64,000 nt of DNA from NCBI GenBank assembly GCA_046328715.1, contig JAXLWB010000022.1, positions 89,174-153,173 of the forward strand, read 5' to 3'. The notes under the pieces were generated by a model that was not told where the DNA came from, ran no database searches, and saw only the letters and a program-made list of their open reading frames with translations. How positions within the stretch are numbered: the stretch's first letter is position 1; each line of letters starts with the position of its first letter. Origin of the DNA: JAXLWB01 sp046328715 (GTDB taxonomy: Bacteria > Chloroflexota > Anaerolineae > Caldilineales > Caldilineaceae). Both the position numbers and the translations under genes were made by a program. This document shows positions 41,023-48,785 of the stretch, in pieces.

Positions 41023-42444
41023 TTACCCGTGCTTGTATACACTCCAACCCATATATTTGGTCATTGCCTCGTGGAGCGGCTTGGCGACGTTGGCGGGGGT
41101 GACCGAGACATGATGCTCGTAGCCATTTTCGCAGATGTAGGCGAGTAGTCCTTGCAGATTGGGCACTTTGACCACGCCATAGCCACCGAAGGTGAGCAGC
41201 GGATCCTCAGTGAATTCACCTTCGCCCACATAGGCACGCATGACGCCAGCGGTGTCGTCGGTGGAGACACGCAGATAGGTGAAGGGATTCTTGGCTACAC
41301 GCCCGTAGATCGTACCGTAGGTGTTCTCGGCCCCGACGGTACCAGCGATGATTTCTTGATATTGCATGGTGACCTTTTGCTGAGTATTCTGAGCAAAGAT
41401 GTCCTTGGGCAGATTTGAACAATGGAAGATAACGCCTTTATCGGGATCTTCGCCATAGTTGTTGTTCCAATCGACCAAGGCGGCAGGCTTGACGCTGGCC
41501 TGCGCCAACATGTGCATGGCGACCGTTCCCGCCACATCGACTTCACAGGCGCTAGGTATCAGTTCATTGCTCATCATGCTCATCAGCGTGCAGGGAACAA
41601 TGCCGAAGAACTCTTCCATGGCCGTCCAACATTGAATGGCTGTGGCATTGAGTTGACTGCGTTTCATCCAGCCATCAATCGCAGCCCCAAACTTGGCCAT
41701 CTTGAGCAGATTGTTCTCGGCCACACCTTTGGTTTCAACATAAGATTTGATCGCAGCCAACTTGCCTTGCACCGCTGCGTCACTGTCGGCCATGTTGTTA
41801 ACCCAACCAAAGAGTTCGTACAGATCGAGCGTCTCGATGGTAATGCCTGAACGTTCAAGCAGCTTTTCGCTGTAGCGCACGGTGTTGAATGCCTGTGGCC
41901 GTGCTCCCAAGGCCCCGATGCGCAACCCCTTGGTGCTGCGCACAATGCGGCAGAGCGCTGCAAAGTCAGCCAGATCGGCCTGGAAACTGGGATGTTTTGG
42001 CGAGACGGTGTGCAGGCGAGTGAGGGTGAAGGGAATGCCATATTGACGCAGGTTGTTACAGGCTGACATCTTGCCGCAGAAGCTATCACGGCGGTCGGTG
42101 ATCAACATGTTGTTGGCGTCGTCGGGAGTCGCCTGGATCAGCACGGGCACGTTGAGTTTGGAAAAGCGCAGTGCATTGGCAATGGCGCGTTCATCACCAA
42201 AGTTAGGCAACGTGACCACAACGCCATCGATCTCCTTGCGGTGCTGGTCGAACAATTCGCCACATTTGCGGGCATCATCCAGACTTTCGATGCTGCCATA
42301 TTCGGTGTCTTGCGGTGTGAGTGCGATGACTTTAAAGCCAGCGCCTTCGAGCGTTTGGATCATCTCTTCGCGCCCGGTTTGGCAAAGATGGCTCGGAAAA
42401 AAGCCGCGATTGCCAACAATTAAGCCGACGGTAACTTGTTTCAT
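41023..42444 (-). CDS. L-fucose/L-arabinose isomerase-superfamily enzyme, presumed L-arabinose isomerase
   Basis: From the ATG at 42444 the protein has 473 residues. It has the two Rossmann-like N-terminal domains of fucose-isomerase-type proteins and a C-terminal domain. Candidate Mn2+ ligands are Glu301 (ACEVDV), Asp325 (LVDWNN) and His341 (FHCSN), in the order seen in L-fucose isomerase. It is not a classical AraA, yet it is encoded with AraB and AraD under a LacI regulator. L-arabinose to L-ribulose conversion is therefore the likely job. This would be an isomerase of a different subfamily filling the AraA step; L-fucose would need FucK and FucA, which are absent. Confidence 0.83.
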   Translation of the reverse strand: MKQVTVGLIVGNRGFFPSHLCQTGREEMIQTLEGAGFKVIALTPQDTEYGSIESLDDARKCGELFDQHRKEIDGVVVTLPNFGDERAIANALRFSKLNVPVLIQATPDDANNMLITDRRDSFCGKMSACNNLRQYGIPFTLTRLHTVSPKHPSFQADLADFAALCRIVRSTKGLRIGALGARPQAFNTVRYSEKLLERSGITIETLDLYELFGWVNNMADSDAAVQGKLAAIKSYVETKGVAENNLLKMAKFGAAIDGWMKRSQLNATAIQCWTAMEEFFGIVPCTLMSMMSNELIPSACEVDVAGTVAMHMLAQASVKPAALVDWNNNYGEDPDKGVIFHCSNLPKDIFAQNTQQKVTMQYQEIIAGTVGAENTYGTIYGRVAKNPFTYLRVSTDDTAGVMRAYVGEGEFTEDPLLTFGGYGVVKVPNLQGLLAYICENGYEHHVSVTPANVAKPLHEAMTKYMGWSVYKHG

Positions 42445-42471
42445 GGTTGTTTTCTCCATTCAATGTAACTA

Positions 42472-42632
42472 CCAACCCCACCCTAACCCTCCCGTTCGGC
42501 TGAGCTCACGTCGAAGCCGAAGCAGGGAGGGAACTATCACGGAAAAGATTTAGTTCGGTGGACAGAAGCTAAAATCGAATCTGCCCCTTTACAGTTCCCT
42601 CACTTAGCAGGGGAGGGTTAGGGTGGGGTTGG
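42472..42632. repeat. long inverted repeat with GGGAGGGTTAGGG arm
   Basis: CCAACCCCACCCTAACCCTC (from 42472) and its perfect complement GAGGGTTAGGGTGGGGTTGG (ending 42632) are 22-nt arms separated by about 117 nt. Unlike the 7/8-nt elements, here the 5' arm is the pyrimidine-rich one. It lies between the LacI regulator gene and the isomerase gene, so any structure would be in the operon leader. Confidence 0.85.
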
Positions 42633-42638
42633 CTCAAT

Positions 42639-43688
42639 TTAAGTTGGAATGACCGAACTACGGCGAATGACAAGTTCTGGAAGTAAGATGTTTGCCTCTA
42701 TCGTTTTCTCCTGCTGATACGCTTCCTCGTTCAAGATGAGATGCACTAATTTTTGTACCGCCTGCACCCCCAAGTCATGCAACGGCTGGCGAATTGTGGT
42801 GAGCGGAGGTTGAAAATAGGATGCTTCAGGGATATCGTCGAAACCGACCATTGCGATATCGTGGGGAACTCGACGGCCCAATTCGTTCACCGCCTTGAGT
42901 GCACCCAATGTCATTTGGTCATTCGAGACAAAGACAGCATCTAGCTTTGGGCACTGCTGCAAGAGTTGATGCATGGCTCGTTCGCCGCTTTGCGGGGACC
43001 AATCGCCGTTAACAATGTGTCCTTCATCCGCGGAAAGTCCCGCCGCATGTATAGTTCTTTGCCAGGCTCTTTTGCGTTCCACTGCTTCGACCCAATCAAG
43101 CGGCCCTGTAATCAACCCAATTTCACGCCGCCCCTGCTCGATCAAATGCTGGGTTGCTAGCTGCCCTCCCCGCAAGTTATCGATGCGCACTCGGATCGCT
43201 TCTTTCAGCAAGTGGGCATTGAGAAAGACAATCGGAAAGGTCAACTTTGGCAGTCGTTCAGAAACCCAATATAAATTGTTGCCGATCTCCGGAACTGCCC
43301 AGATAATGCCATCCACCTGGCGCGAGATTAATCCACCCAGGGTATCCTGATGATCCACTGTGGCGGGGTCGTGCAGCAGATGAAGCAGAAGTGAGTAGCC
43401 CATACTGCTGGCCTGTTCTTCAATGCCGACAAGAATACGCGATGGGCCATAGTAGTCAATACCACTGGTGACCACCCCGATCGTGTGGGTGCGTCGATGA
43501 ATCAGACTGCGCGCCAACGCATTCGGTTGGTAATTCAACCGGCGAATTGCTTCGAGAATGCGTTGTCTCGTCTCATCAGATACGTCAGGACGGTTATTGA
43601 TCACACGTGAGACTGTCTGTGTGGAAACGCCGCACGCCTCTGCTACCTGGATAATCGTAATTTGTCGTTTGTGTGCTCGTCGTGCCAT
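42639..43688 (-). CDS. LacI family transcription regulator
   Basis: A 349-residue repressor. The N-terminal helix-turn-helix and hinge are clear: TIIQVAEACGVSTQTVSRVI at 11-30, then LNYQPNALARSL. The periplasmic-binding-protein-like effector domain follows, with SNDQMTLGALKAVNELG and the GFDDIPEASYFQPPLTTIRQ block typical of sugar-responsive LacI proteins. It precedes the arabinose-type genes on the same strand and most likely responds to L-arabinose or a phosphorylated intermediate. A CG-centred palindrome lies 175 bases upstream of its start. Confidence 0.94.
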   Translation of the reverse strand: MARRAHKRQITIIQVAEACGVSTQTVSRVINNRPDVSDETRQRILEAIRRLNYQPNALARSLIHRRTHTIGVVTSGIDYYGPSRILVGIEEQASSMGYSLLLHLLHDPATVDHQDTLGGLISRQVDGIIWAVPEIGNNLYWVSERLPKLTFPIVFLNAHLLKEAIRVRIDNLRGGQLATQHLIEQGRREIGLITGPLDWVEAVERKRAWQRTIHAAGLSADEGHIVNGDWSPQSGERAMHQLLQQCPKLDAVFVSNDQMTLGALKAVNELGRRVPHDIAMVGFDDIPEASYFQPPLTTIRQPLHDLGVQAVQKLVHLILNEEAYQQEKTIEANILLPELVIRRSSVIPT

Positions 43689-43862
43689 TGCTACTCAAGT
43701 TGCTTACTCATAATCATCTGCAACCCATCCGAGAGCACGATGATCTGACTGAAGATAAACTGCGTCTACAAACCAACAGTACTATTCAATTTTAGGATTG
43801 GATAGGGAACGAATCAAGACAAATCTGCTTTTACGACTAGTTCAATTGGAAATTTGCCTACC

Positions 43863-43874
43863 GTTAACGTTAAC
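43863..43874. promoter_or_regulatory. candidate LacI-family operator
   Basis: GTTAACGTTAAC is a perfect 12-bp palindrome centred on CG, the usual design of LacI-family operators. It lies upstream of the lacI-type gene, between it and the 3' end of the MFS gene, where autoregulation or control of the whole operon is possible. Confidence 0.5.
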
Positions 43875-43932
43875 ACAAAGCGAGGCGTTTGTCAATCACA
43901 AAATTTCAGGACCACCAGCGGCTGCCACTCGC

Positions 43933-45348
43933 TCACGCTTGTGGTTCCGAAATCGTACCATGATCAGGTGAATGTTCCCCCACTACTTCACTAACAAAGG
44001 CGAATACCATCACACCGGCAACCAACCACATTTGATCGCGTAGCGCCAGCACCAGAACCTCTCGGCTTGCGTCCGCAACCGATACGCCACCATACACCTG
44101 CACTCGCCAGGCAAAGAGCGCTGTCGAGATGGCAATGCCCGCAATTTGTGCCAGAGCGCGGACCATGCTGGCAATGCCCGAGGCGACACCTAATCGTTCT
44201 GGAGGGGCAGCGCCCATCATGGCGCTGTTGTTAGGGCTGTAGAACATAGCCATACCGACGGAAACGGGCAACACACGCAGGATCACGGCCAAAGGTGAAC
44301 TGTCAACCGCCATTGTCGACATCGTGTAGTAGCCAAACCCCATGCAACCCAATCCAAAGAGGATCAACCTGCGTGCGCCAATTCGGTCGGAAAGTGTCCC
44401 GGCGATTGGCTGGAGAATGCCCATTGCTGCGGGCAGCACCGCCATCATCCAACCGACACCGCTGGCGGAAAGTCCACCGACCAAGTTGAGATAGAAGGGT
44501 AAAAGATAAACCGCAGTGGCAATCGACATAAACGCACAGCCGCTGGTAAAGAGGTTACGTCGAAAAAAGTTGTTGCGTAAGAGGGCTAGGTCAACCAGTG
44601 GATGCATCACGCGCAATTGGCTACGCAGAAAGATGGCAAAAGCGACCACTGCCACCAAGCTTAGCAAAAGTACCGTAGGCGAGAAAAAGCCTTGATGCTG
44701 CGCAATGGTCAACGCTAGCGAAAAGGCCAACAGGGAGATGGCCAATAGGGCTGCTCCTACAAAGTCAAAACGTTCATGGTTCTGTTGTGGCTTCATCGGT
44801 GGCGCAAAGATCAGCGCCAGAATCAGCGCAACGAAGCCCACCGGCAAGTTGAGATAAAAGATCCAATGCCAGGAGAGGCTTTCGATTAACAAGCCGCCAA
44901 TGGCCGGGCCGGCAATAATGCCCAATCCGATGATCCCCGCCGTAAAGCCAATCGCCTGCCCGCGTTGCGCATGCGGCCAGGTTTCGGTCAGAATGGCGGA
45001 GCCAATCGACAACATCATCGAGGCACCGATCGATTGAATGAAGCGGAAAAGTAACAGCCAATAGACACTTGTTGCTAGGCCACAAAGGGCGGAACCAGCC
45101 AGAAAAATGACAATTCCTGTTGTGAAAACCAGTTTTTTACCAATTAAGTCGGCCAAACGACCCATGCCCACCTGTAGCACCGTCAACCCAAGCAAGTAGG
45201 CAAGAATGATCCATTGCGTGGTGGCAAAATCGGCCTGCAACTCACGCATCAGAATCGGTGAGGCGGCGTTGACCACACTGCCATCGACACTGCCCAAGAA
45301 TGCAGCCAGGCTGACTGCGGCTAAAACGAACCATTTACGAGAAGACAT
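43933..45348 (-). CDS. MFS drug exporter, DHA2/EmrB-QacA type
   Basis: From the ATG at 45348 (MSSRKWFVLAAVSLAAFLGS) the protein has 471 residues and about 14 hydrophobic helices. Motif A lies between helices 2 and 3 (GRLADLIGKKLVF), and helix 1 carries the DGSVVNAASP block of the DHA2 group. It would pump drugs or metabolites out using the proton gradient. A longer frame from 45468 begins with residues encoded by repeat DNA (HSPLATRHSP) and is not credible as the natural N-terminus. It is not obviously linked to its neighbours. Confidence 0.92.
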   Translation of the reverse strand: MSSRKWFVLAAVSLAAFLGSVDGSVVNAASPILMRELQADFATTQWIILAYLLGLTVLQVGMGRLADLIGKKLVFTTGIVIFLAGSALCGLATSVYWLLLFRFIQSIGASMMLSIGSAILTETWPHAQRGQAIGFTAGIIGLGIIAGPAIGGLLIESLSWHWIFYLNLPVGFVALILALIFAPPMKPQQNHERFDFVGAALLAISLLAFSLALTIAQHQGFFSPTVLLLSLVAVVAFAIFLRSQLRVMHPLVDLALLRNNFFRRNLFTSGCAFMSIATAVYLLPFYLNLVGGLSASGVGWMMAVLPAAMGILQPIAGTLSDRIGARRLILFGLGCMGFGYYTMSTMAVDSSPLAVILRVLPVSVGMAMFYSPNNSAMMGAAPPERLGVASGIASMVRALAQIAGIAISTALFAWRVQVYGGVSVADASREVLVLALRDQMWLVAGVMVFAFVSEVVGEHSPDHGTISEPQA

Positions 45349-45396
45349 AGAAGTTAAAATTGAATGCCTTTTGAAGGACATGATGAGTACAAAAAA

Positions 45397-45469
45397 TGGC
45401 GAGTGGCGCGTTGCGAGTGGCGAATGACGGATCCGGCTATTAATCATTAACCATTGACCATTGACCATT
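45397..45469. repeat. 7-nt-word element (GCGAGTG words, then CCATTGA words)
   Basis: Purine-rich heptamers GCGAGTG, GCGCGTT, GCGAGTG, GCGAATG (45399-45426) are followed by pyrimidine-rich CCATTGACCATTGACCATT (to 45469). The two halves belong to different word families and do not pair well, so this may be two half elements side by side. Confidence 0.7.
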
Positions 45470-45500
45470 CAGAAGTTAAAAGATTGTATGTGTTGCGAGA

Positions 45501-45540
45501 GTAATCTCCTAATCTCCCAATCTCATAATTCCCATCTCTT
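45501..45540. repeat. 8-nt-word arm (AATCTCCT family)
   Basis: AATCTCCTAATCTCCCAATC and following words form a pyrimidine-rich arm; only a short AGATTG remains on the 5' side (45481-45486). It encodes the last residues of the DUF1643 gene on the opposite strand. Confidence 0.65.
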
Positions 45541-46078
45541 TTCTCCATTGTAGACCATGCCGAGGATATCCGAGGAGTGTGTGACTACCAACAGTATAAG
45601 TCGTTTTCTGTGAGGCGTGGAGTAAGCGTGTTACTTCAGTAGTCCGCCGTTGATAGCGCACAGCTTCAATTCCGTTGGGATTACCCCAGGCAATCACTAA
45701 TTTCTGGGTGTGGCGCAGTTCGTCCTGAATCGTCTGATCGTTCGCTGCGCCGAGGGCTTCGTCATAATCCACGCTGTTGAGTGCTTTGGGGTAGGGCGAA
45801 CGGAGTGCAAAAAGGTTGAGGTAGGTCACGGCAGCAAAGCCATGATGCCTTGCCCACGTCTCGACTTTGCCCGTGGTCGGATCGCCGCGCTGTGCGTCGG
45901 CAGTAGATGGGTTTTTGAGAATGATCGTAAGGGTTGGCAAGCTATCCCAGGCGGGCGAGAGTGCAACCTGGAGTCGGTAGCGATAGCGCTGACAAGCGGA
46001 GAGACTACATTCTAGAATGTGGCGAAAGAGTCTACGTGGAATTGCCGAATGAGGAAAGGAACGAGAGTGCCCCACCAA
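45509..46078 (-). CDS. DUF1643 domain protein
   Basis: About 189 residues from a TTG at 46078, though that start lies inside the loop of a hairpin and the true start may be further in. The DUF1643 core is recognisable: TIILKNPSTADA, a VTYLNLFALRSPYPKAL block, and KLVIAWGNPNG with the conserved Trp-Gly. The family is widespread, small and uncharacterised. The C-terminal residues (IMRLGD) are encoded by repeat DNA. It follows the cytochrome c gene on the same strand but is separated from it by a terminator-like hairpin. Confidence 0.8.
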   Translation of the reverse strand: MVGHSRSFPHSAIPRRLFRHILECSLSACQRYRYRLQVALSPAWDSLPTLTIILKNPSTADAQRGDPTTGKVETWARHHGFAAVTYLNLFALRSPYPKALNSVDYDEALGAANDQTIQDELRHTQKLVIAWGNPNGIEAVRYQRRTTEVTRLLHASQKTTYTVGSHTLLGYPRHGLQWRKEMGIMRLGD

Positions 46079-46099
46079 TATTTCGTTCCTTTCCTTATT
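46048..46099 (-). terminator. hairpin after the cytochrome c gene
   Basis: AATGAGGAAAGGAACGA (46048-46064) pairs with TCGTTCCTTTCCTTATT (46083-46099) over 17 bp with one mismatch. It lies 10 bases past the cytochrome stop codon in transcription order, fitting a terminator for the opp/cytochrome transcript. Confidence 0.65.
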
Positions 46100-46108
46100 C
46101 GCTGTTGT

Positions 46109-46597
46109 TTACTTCAAGCTCTTGACATAGGCATACAACGCTTCCATGCCCTTGGGGCTGACGGCTGAGCGGCCAAAGATGTGGGTGTTACCCAAGCCGC
46201 CGCCGGTGCTTACCACTTTGGCAAAGTCGTCAAAGGAGAGTGCTGTACCAGCGATGGCCTTGCCTTTGTCGGTAACCCCTTCGCCCTTAGCACCATGACA
46301 ATCACCGCACTTGTTCTTGGTATAGGCACGCTCGCCAACGCTCAAATCCACATTGGCAGCGACGGTCGATTCGGTGGTCACTGCGGATGTGCCAGTAATA
46401 CCTTCGGTTTGGGTAATAACCGTTTGCTCCCCGACTGCCTGGAAGCCGCTCGACACGACAATTTGAGTTGGGGTAGGAATAGCCTGATCACCACTCCCAG
46501 AACCCGATGCGCCAGAATTTGAGCCACTGTTACCGCAGGCTGCAAATAATAAAAGTGTGCACAGCAGTAATGATGAGAGAACTATTTTCGTTTTCAT
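46109..46597 (-). CDS. mono-haem cytochrome c lipoprotein
   Basis: From the ATG at 46597 the protein has 162 residues: a lipoprotein signal (SSLLLCTLLLFAACG, lipid Cys in FAAC), a Ser/Gly/Thr-rich spacer of about 70 residues, then a small class I cytochrome c domain. Haem attachment is CGDCH (in NKCGDCHGAKGEG), and the distal ligand is probably Met in SPKGMEALYAY. It would carry electrons on the outer face of the membrane. The gene follows oppC by 7 bases on the same strand, an unusual partner for a peptide transporter. Confidence 0.92.
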   Translation of the reverse strand: MKTKIVLSSLLLCTLLLFAACGNSGSNSGASGSGSGDQAIPTPTQIVVSSGFQAVGEQTVITQTEGITGTSAVTTESTVAANVDLSVGERAYTKNKCGDCHGAKGEGVTDKGKAIAGTALSFDDFAKVVSTGGGLGNTHIFGRSAVSPKGMEALYAYVKSLK

Positions 46598-46604
46598 GAT
46601 TACC

Positions 46605-47519
46605 TCACTCAATTAGCTTGGGATCCAACGCATCGCGCAGACCATCGCCGACAAAGGAAAAACCCAACATGGAAAGCGCAATTGCCAGTGTAGGGAAGAG
46701 AGCCAAATGCCAGTAGACTTTGACATAAGCATTACTGGCACCAACCATCTTCCCCCAACTGGCAATCGGGTCATTCACACCTAGCCCTAAGAAGCTTAAC
46801 CCTGCTTCGGCAAACATGGCGCTCGGAATACCAAAGCTGATTGAGATCAGCAAGGGCGAGAGCAAGTTTGGAATCAGGTGTCGCAAGAGAATATCTCTCT
46901 GTTTGCTGCCGATCGAGCGTGCAGCCTCGACATATTCTTTCTCGCGCAAGGACAGAACTTGCGCCCGTACCAGACGCGCATACCCCGTCCAACCGCCGAT
47001 ACTTAGCGCAAAGATCACTTGCCACAAACCACCGCCCAAGGCAGAAATCACCAGGATGGCGAAAAGCAGACCAGGGAAGGCGGTCAGGATTTCGATAATG
47101 CGGTTCAAGACAAAGTCAAACTTGCCGCCCCAATAACCTGCCATCCCACCCAGTGGCACACCAATGGTGAGTGCGATCGCTTGCAACACCAACCCTACAA
47201 TCATCGAGGTGCGTGCCCCATAGATCAAGCGGCTCAAAAAGTCACGCCCAATTTCGTCGGTGCCGAGCAGATGCTTTGGATCTTGCATCGGAAAGAGCCG
47301 GACTTTGCTAAAGTCAGCTTTATCGTAGGGGTATGGCGCTATGACATCTGCAAAGATCGCTAGAAAGAGTAGCGTAAGAACAATTATCAGCCCCAGAATG
47401 GCCAATCGATTGCGAAAGAAACGACGCATCGCATCGCCAAAGAGTGTGCGCTGTTTGGTTGGTTTCTGTTTTGTTGATAAGTTGAGCGGTGCGTCTGAAG
47501 TAGTTGCCGAACTAGTCAT
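46605..47519 (-). CDS. oligopeptide ABC transporter permease (OppC/DppC type)
   Basis: A 304-residue permease with the N-terminal helix (AILGLIIVLTLLFLAIFADVI), the LLGTDEIGRDFLSRLIYG block characteristic of OppC/DppC, and the cytosolic coupling loop EAARSIGSKQRDILLRHLIP (EAA motif). Together with the OppB-like permease and binding protein upstream it would form a peptide or nickel/peptide-family importer. No ATP-binding subunits (OppD/OppF) are encoded in the window, so they must be supplied from elsewhere. The cytochrome c gene follows directly. Confidence 0.94.
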   Translation of the reverse strand: MTSSATTSDAPLNLSTKQKPTKQRTLFGDAMRRFFRNRLAILGLIIVLTLLFLAIFADVIAPYPYDKADFSKVRLFPMQDPKHLLGTDEIGRDFLSRLIYGARTSMIVGLVLQAIALTIGVPLGGMAGYWGGKFDFVLNRIIEILTAFPGLLFAILVISALGGGLWQVIFALSIGGWTGYARLVRAQVLSLREKEYVEAARSIGSKQRDILLRHLIPNLLSPLLISISFGIPSAMFAEAGLSFLGLGVNDPIASWGKMVGASNAYVKVYWHLALFPTLAIALSMLGFSFVGDGLRDALDPKLIE

Positions 47520-47622
47520 CCGAATGTCCGTTTACGAGATATTTTGAGAAAACAACAACGAACTTGGCCAACAACGAAGAATACTATGGGCGTTATTCTT
47601 GCGGTTCATCATTCGCTCTTGT

Positions 47623-48597
47623 TTATTTGCTGGCGCCAAGCCGTACACGTGGATCCACCCACGTGTAGACAAGATCGGTCAACAAATAGATTAAGCCCCA
47701 AAGACTGGCGACCAAAAGTGCAATCGCCATGATCATCGGATAGTCGCGCGTCAGTGAGCTGGTGACGAAATATTTGCCCAGGCCATTGATGGCAAAAGTC
47801 GCTTCAATAAAAATACTGCCTGTCATCAGATCCGGGATCATCGGTCCGCCGACGGTCACAATTGGGATTAACGCATTCTTCAAGACGTGACGGGTCATTA
47901 CCAAACGGTCACCCAAGCCCTTGGCGCGAGCCGTGCGCACAAAGTCCGAACGAATCACATCTACCACACTTGCACGCGTATAGCGGGCAATTACTGCCAT
48001 CGGTGCCAGCGAGTAGGCAAAGACCGGCATCACCCAATCACTACAGAATAACCCTGTCTTCATAAACGAGGGATTGAACAGACAGGTTGAATCGCCCCAA
48101 CCGCGCAGTGGAAACAAATCTAACCGGACCGCCAATGTAATCAATAGAAAATTTGCCAGCACAAAATTGGGCATTGTAATACCCAACATGGCAAAGAAGG
48201 TTAAGGTGCTGTCGATCCAGGAGTTCTGATAGTAGGCTGCCAAGATACCCAGGGTCATGCCAAGTCCGAAGACGATGGTTAAGGTTATCAACCCCACTTG
48301 GGCTGTCAAAGGCCAACGGTCGGCAATTAGTTGGGTAACAGTGCTGGTCGGTTGCTGATAGGAGATGCCAAAATCGCCGCGCACGGCATTGCTCATGTAA
48401 TTGAGATATTGTTGCCAGTAGGGTTTATCCAACCCATATTTGCGTAAGATGTTGGCTTTGGCTGCCGGTGGAAGCGGTTGTTTATCTTCGTCAAAGGGAC
48501 CGCCAGGGACCGAGTGCATGATCGAAAAGGTGATCAATGAGACCACAAAAAGAACAAAAAATAAAGATCCCAGTCGTCCCAAGATGTAACGGGTCAT
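47623..48597 (-). CDS. oligopeptide ABC transporter permease (OppB/DppB type)
   Basis: A 324-residue permease starting MTRYILGRLGSLFFVLFVVS, the standard OppB/DppB opening, with SIMHSVPGGPFDEDK in the first loop. The EAA loop is RTARAKGLGDRLVMTRHVLK near 215-235, and the C-terminal membrane part ends YTWVDPRVRLGASK. It lies between the binding protein and OppC genes on one strand; the gap of 103 bases to oppC contains no repeat of the 7/8-nt type. Confidence 0.94.
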   Translation of the reverse strand: MTRYILGRLGSLFFVLFVVSLITFSIMHSVPGGPFDEDKQPLPPAAKANILRKYGLDKPYWQQYLNYMSNAVRGDFGISYQQPTSTVTQLIADRWPLTAQVGLITLTIVFGLGMTLGILAAYYQNSWIDSTLTFFAMLGITMPNFVLANFLLITLAVRLDLFPLRGWGDSTCLFNPSFMKTGLFCSDWVMPVFAYSLAPMAVIARYTRASVVDVIRSDFVRTARAKGLGDRLVMTRHVLKNALIPIVTVGGPMIPDLMTGSIFIEATFAINGLGKYFVTSSLTRDYPMIMAIALLVASLWGLIYLLTDLVYTWVDPRVRLGASK

Positions 48598-48632
48598 GAA
48601 CAGGTTTTCCCGAAGTTCGTCATGGTAAAGAA

Positions 48633-48693
48633 CTTACGCACACGTCGGCGCAAAGAGTCAGATGTGATCCAATGGCCCGGCGACATGCGTAAG
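48633..48693. repeat. CTTACGCA-ended inverted repeat
   Basis: CTTACGCACACGTCG (48633-48647) and CGACATGCGTAAG (48681-48693) pair at their ends around a 33-nt spacer. A relative with the same ends occurs at 54761-54827. It is in the gap between oppA and oppB. Confidence 0.65.
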
Positions 48694-48714
48694 CCTATGA
48701 GGAATAGGCGAGCA

Positions 48715-48777
48715 GAAGAGCAAGAGAGTAAGAGTTGAATCGGTACATTGTCTCAATCTCTTACTCTCTTGCTCTTC
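48715..48777. repeat. 7/8-nt-word inverted repeat (GAGCAAGA family)
   Basis: GAAGAGCAAGAGAGTAAGAG (from 48715) then TTGA pairs with TCAA and TCTCTTACTCTCTTGCTCTT (ending about 48776), a stem of about 23 bp. It begins 9 bases past the oppA stop in transcription order. Confidence 0.85.
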
Positions 48778-48785
48778 ATCCATTT

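Noticed and set aside
42611..42632. GGGAGGGTTAGGGTGGGG as a G-quadruplex regulator.
   Set aside because: A quadruplex is possible, but the perfect distant complement makes a simple inverted repeat the better explanation from sequence alone.
45349..45468. N-terminal extension of the MFS exporter.
   Set aside because: It is translated from heptamer repeats and precedes a normal first membrane helix that starts at the ATG of 45348.
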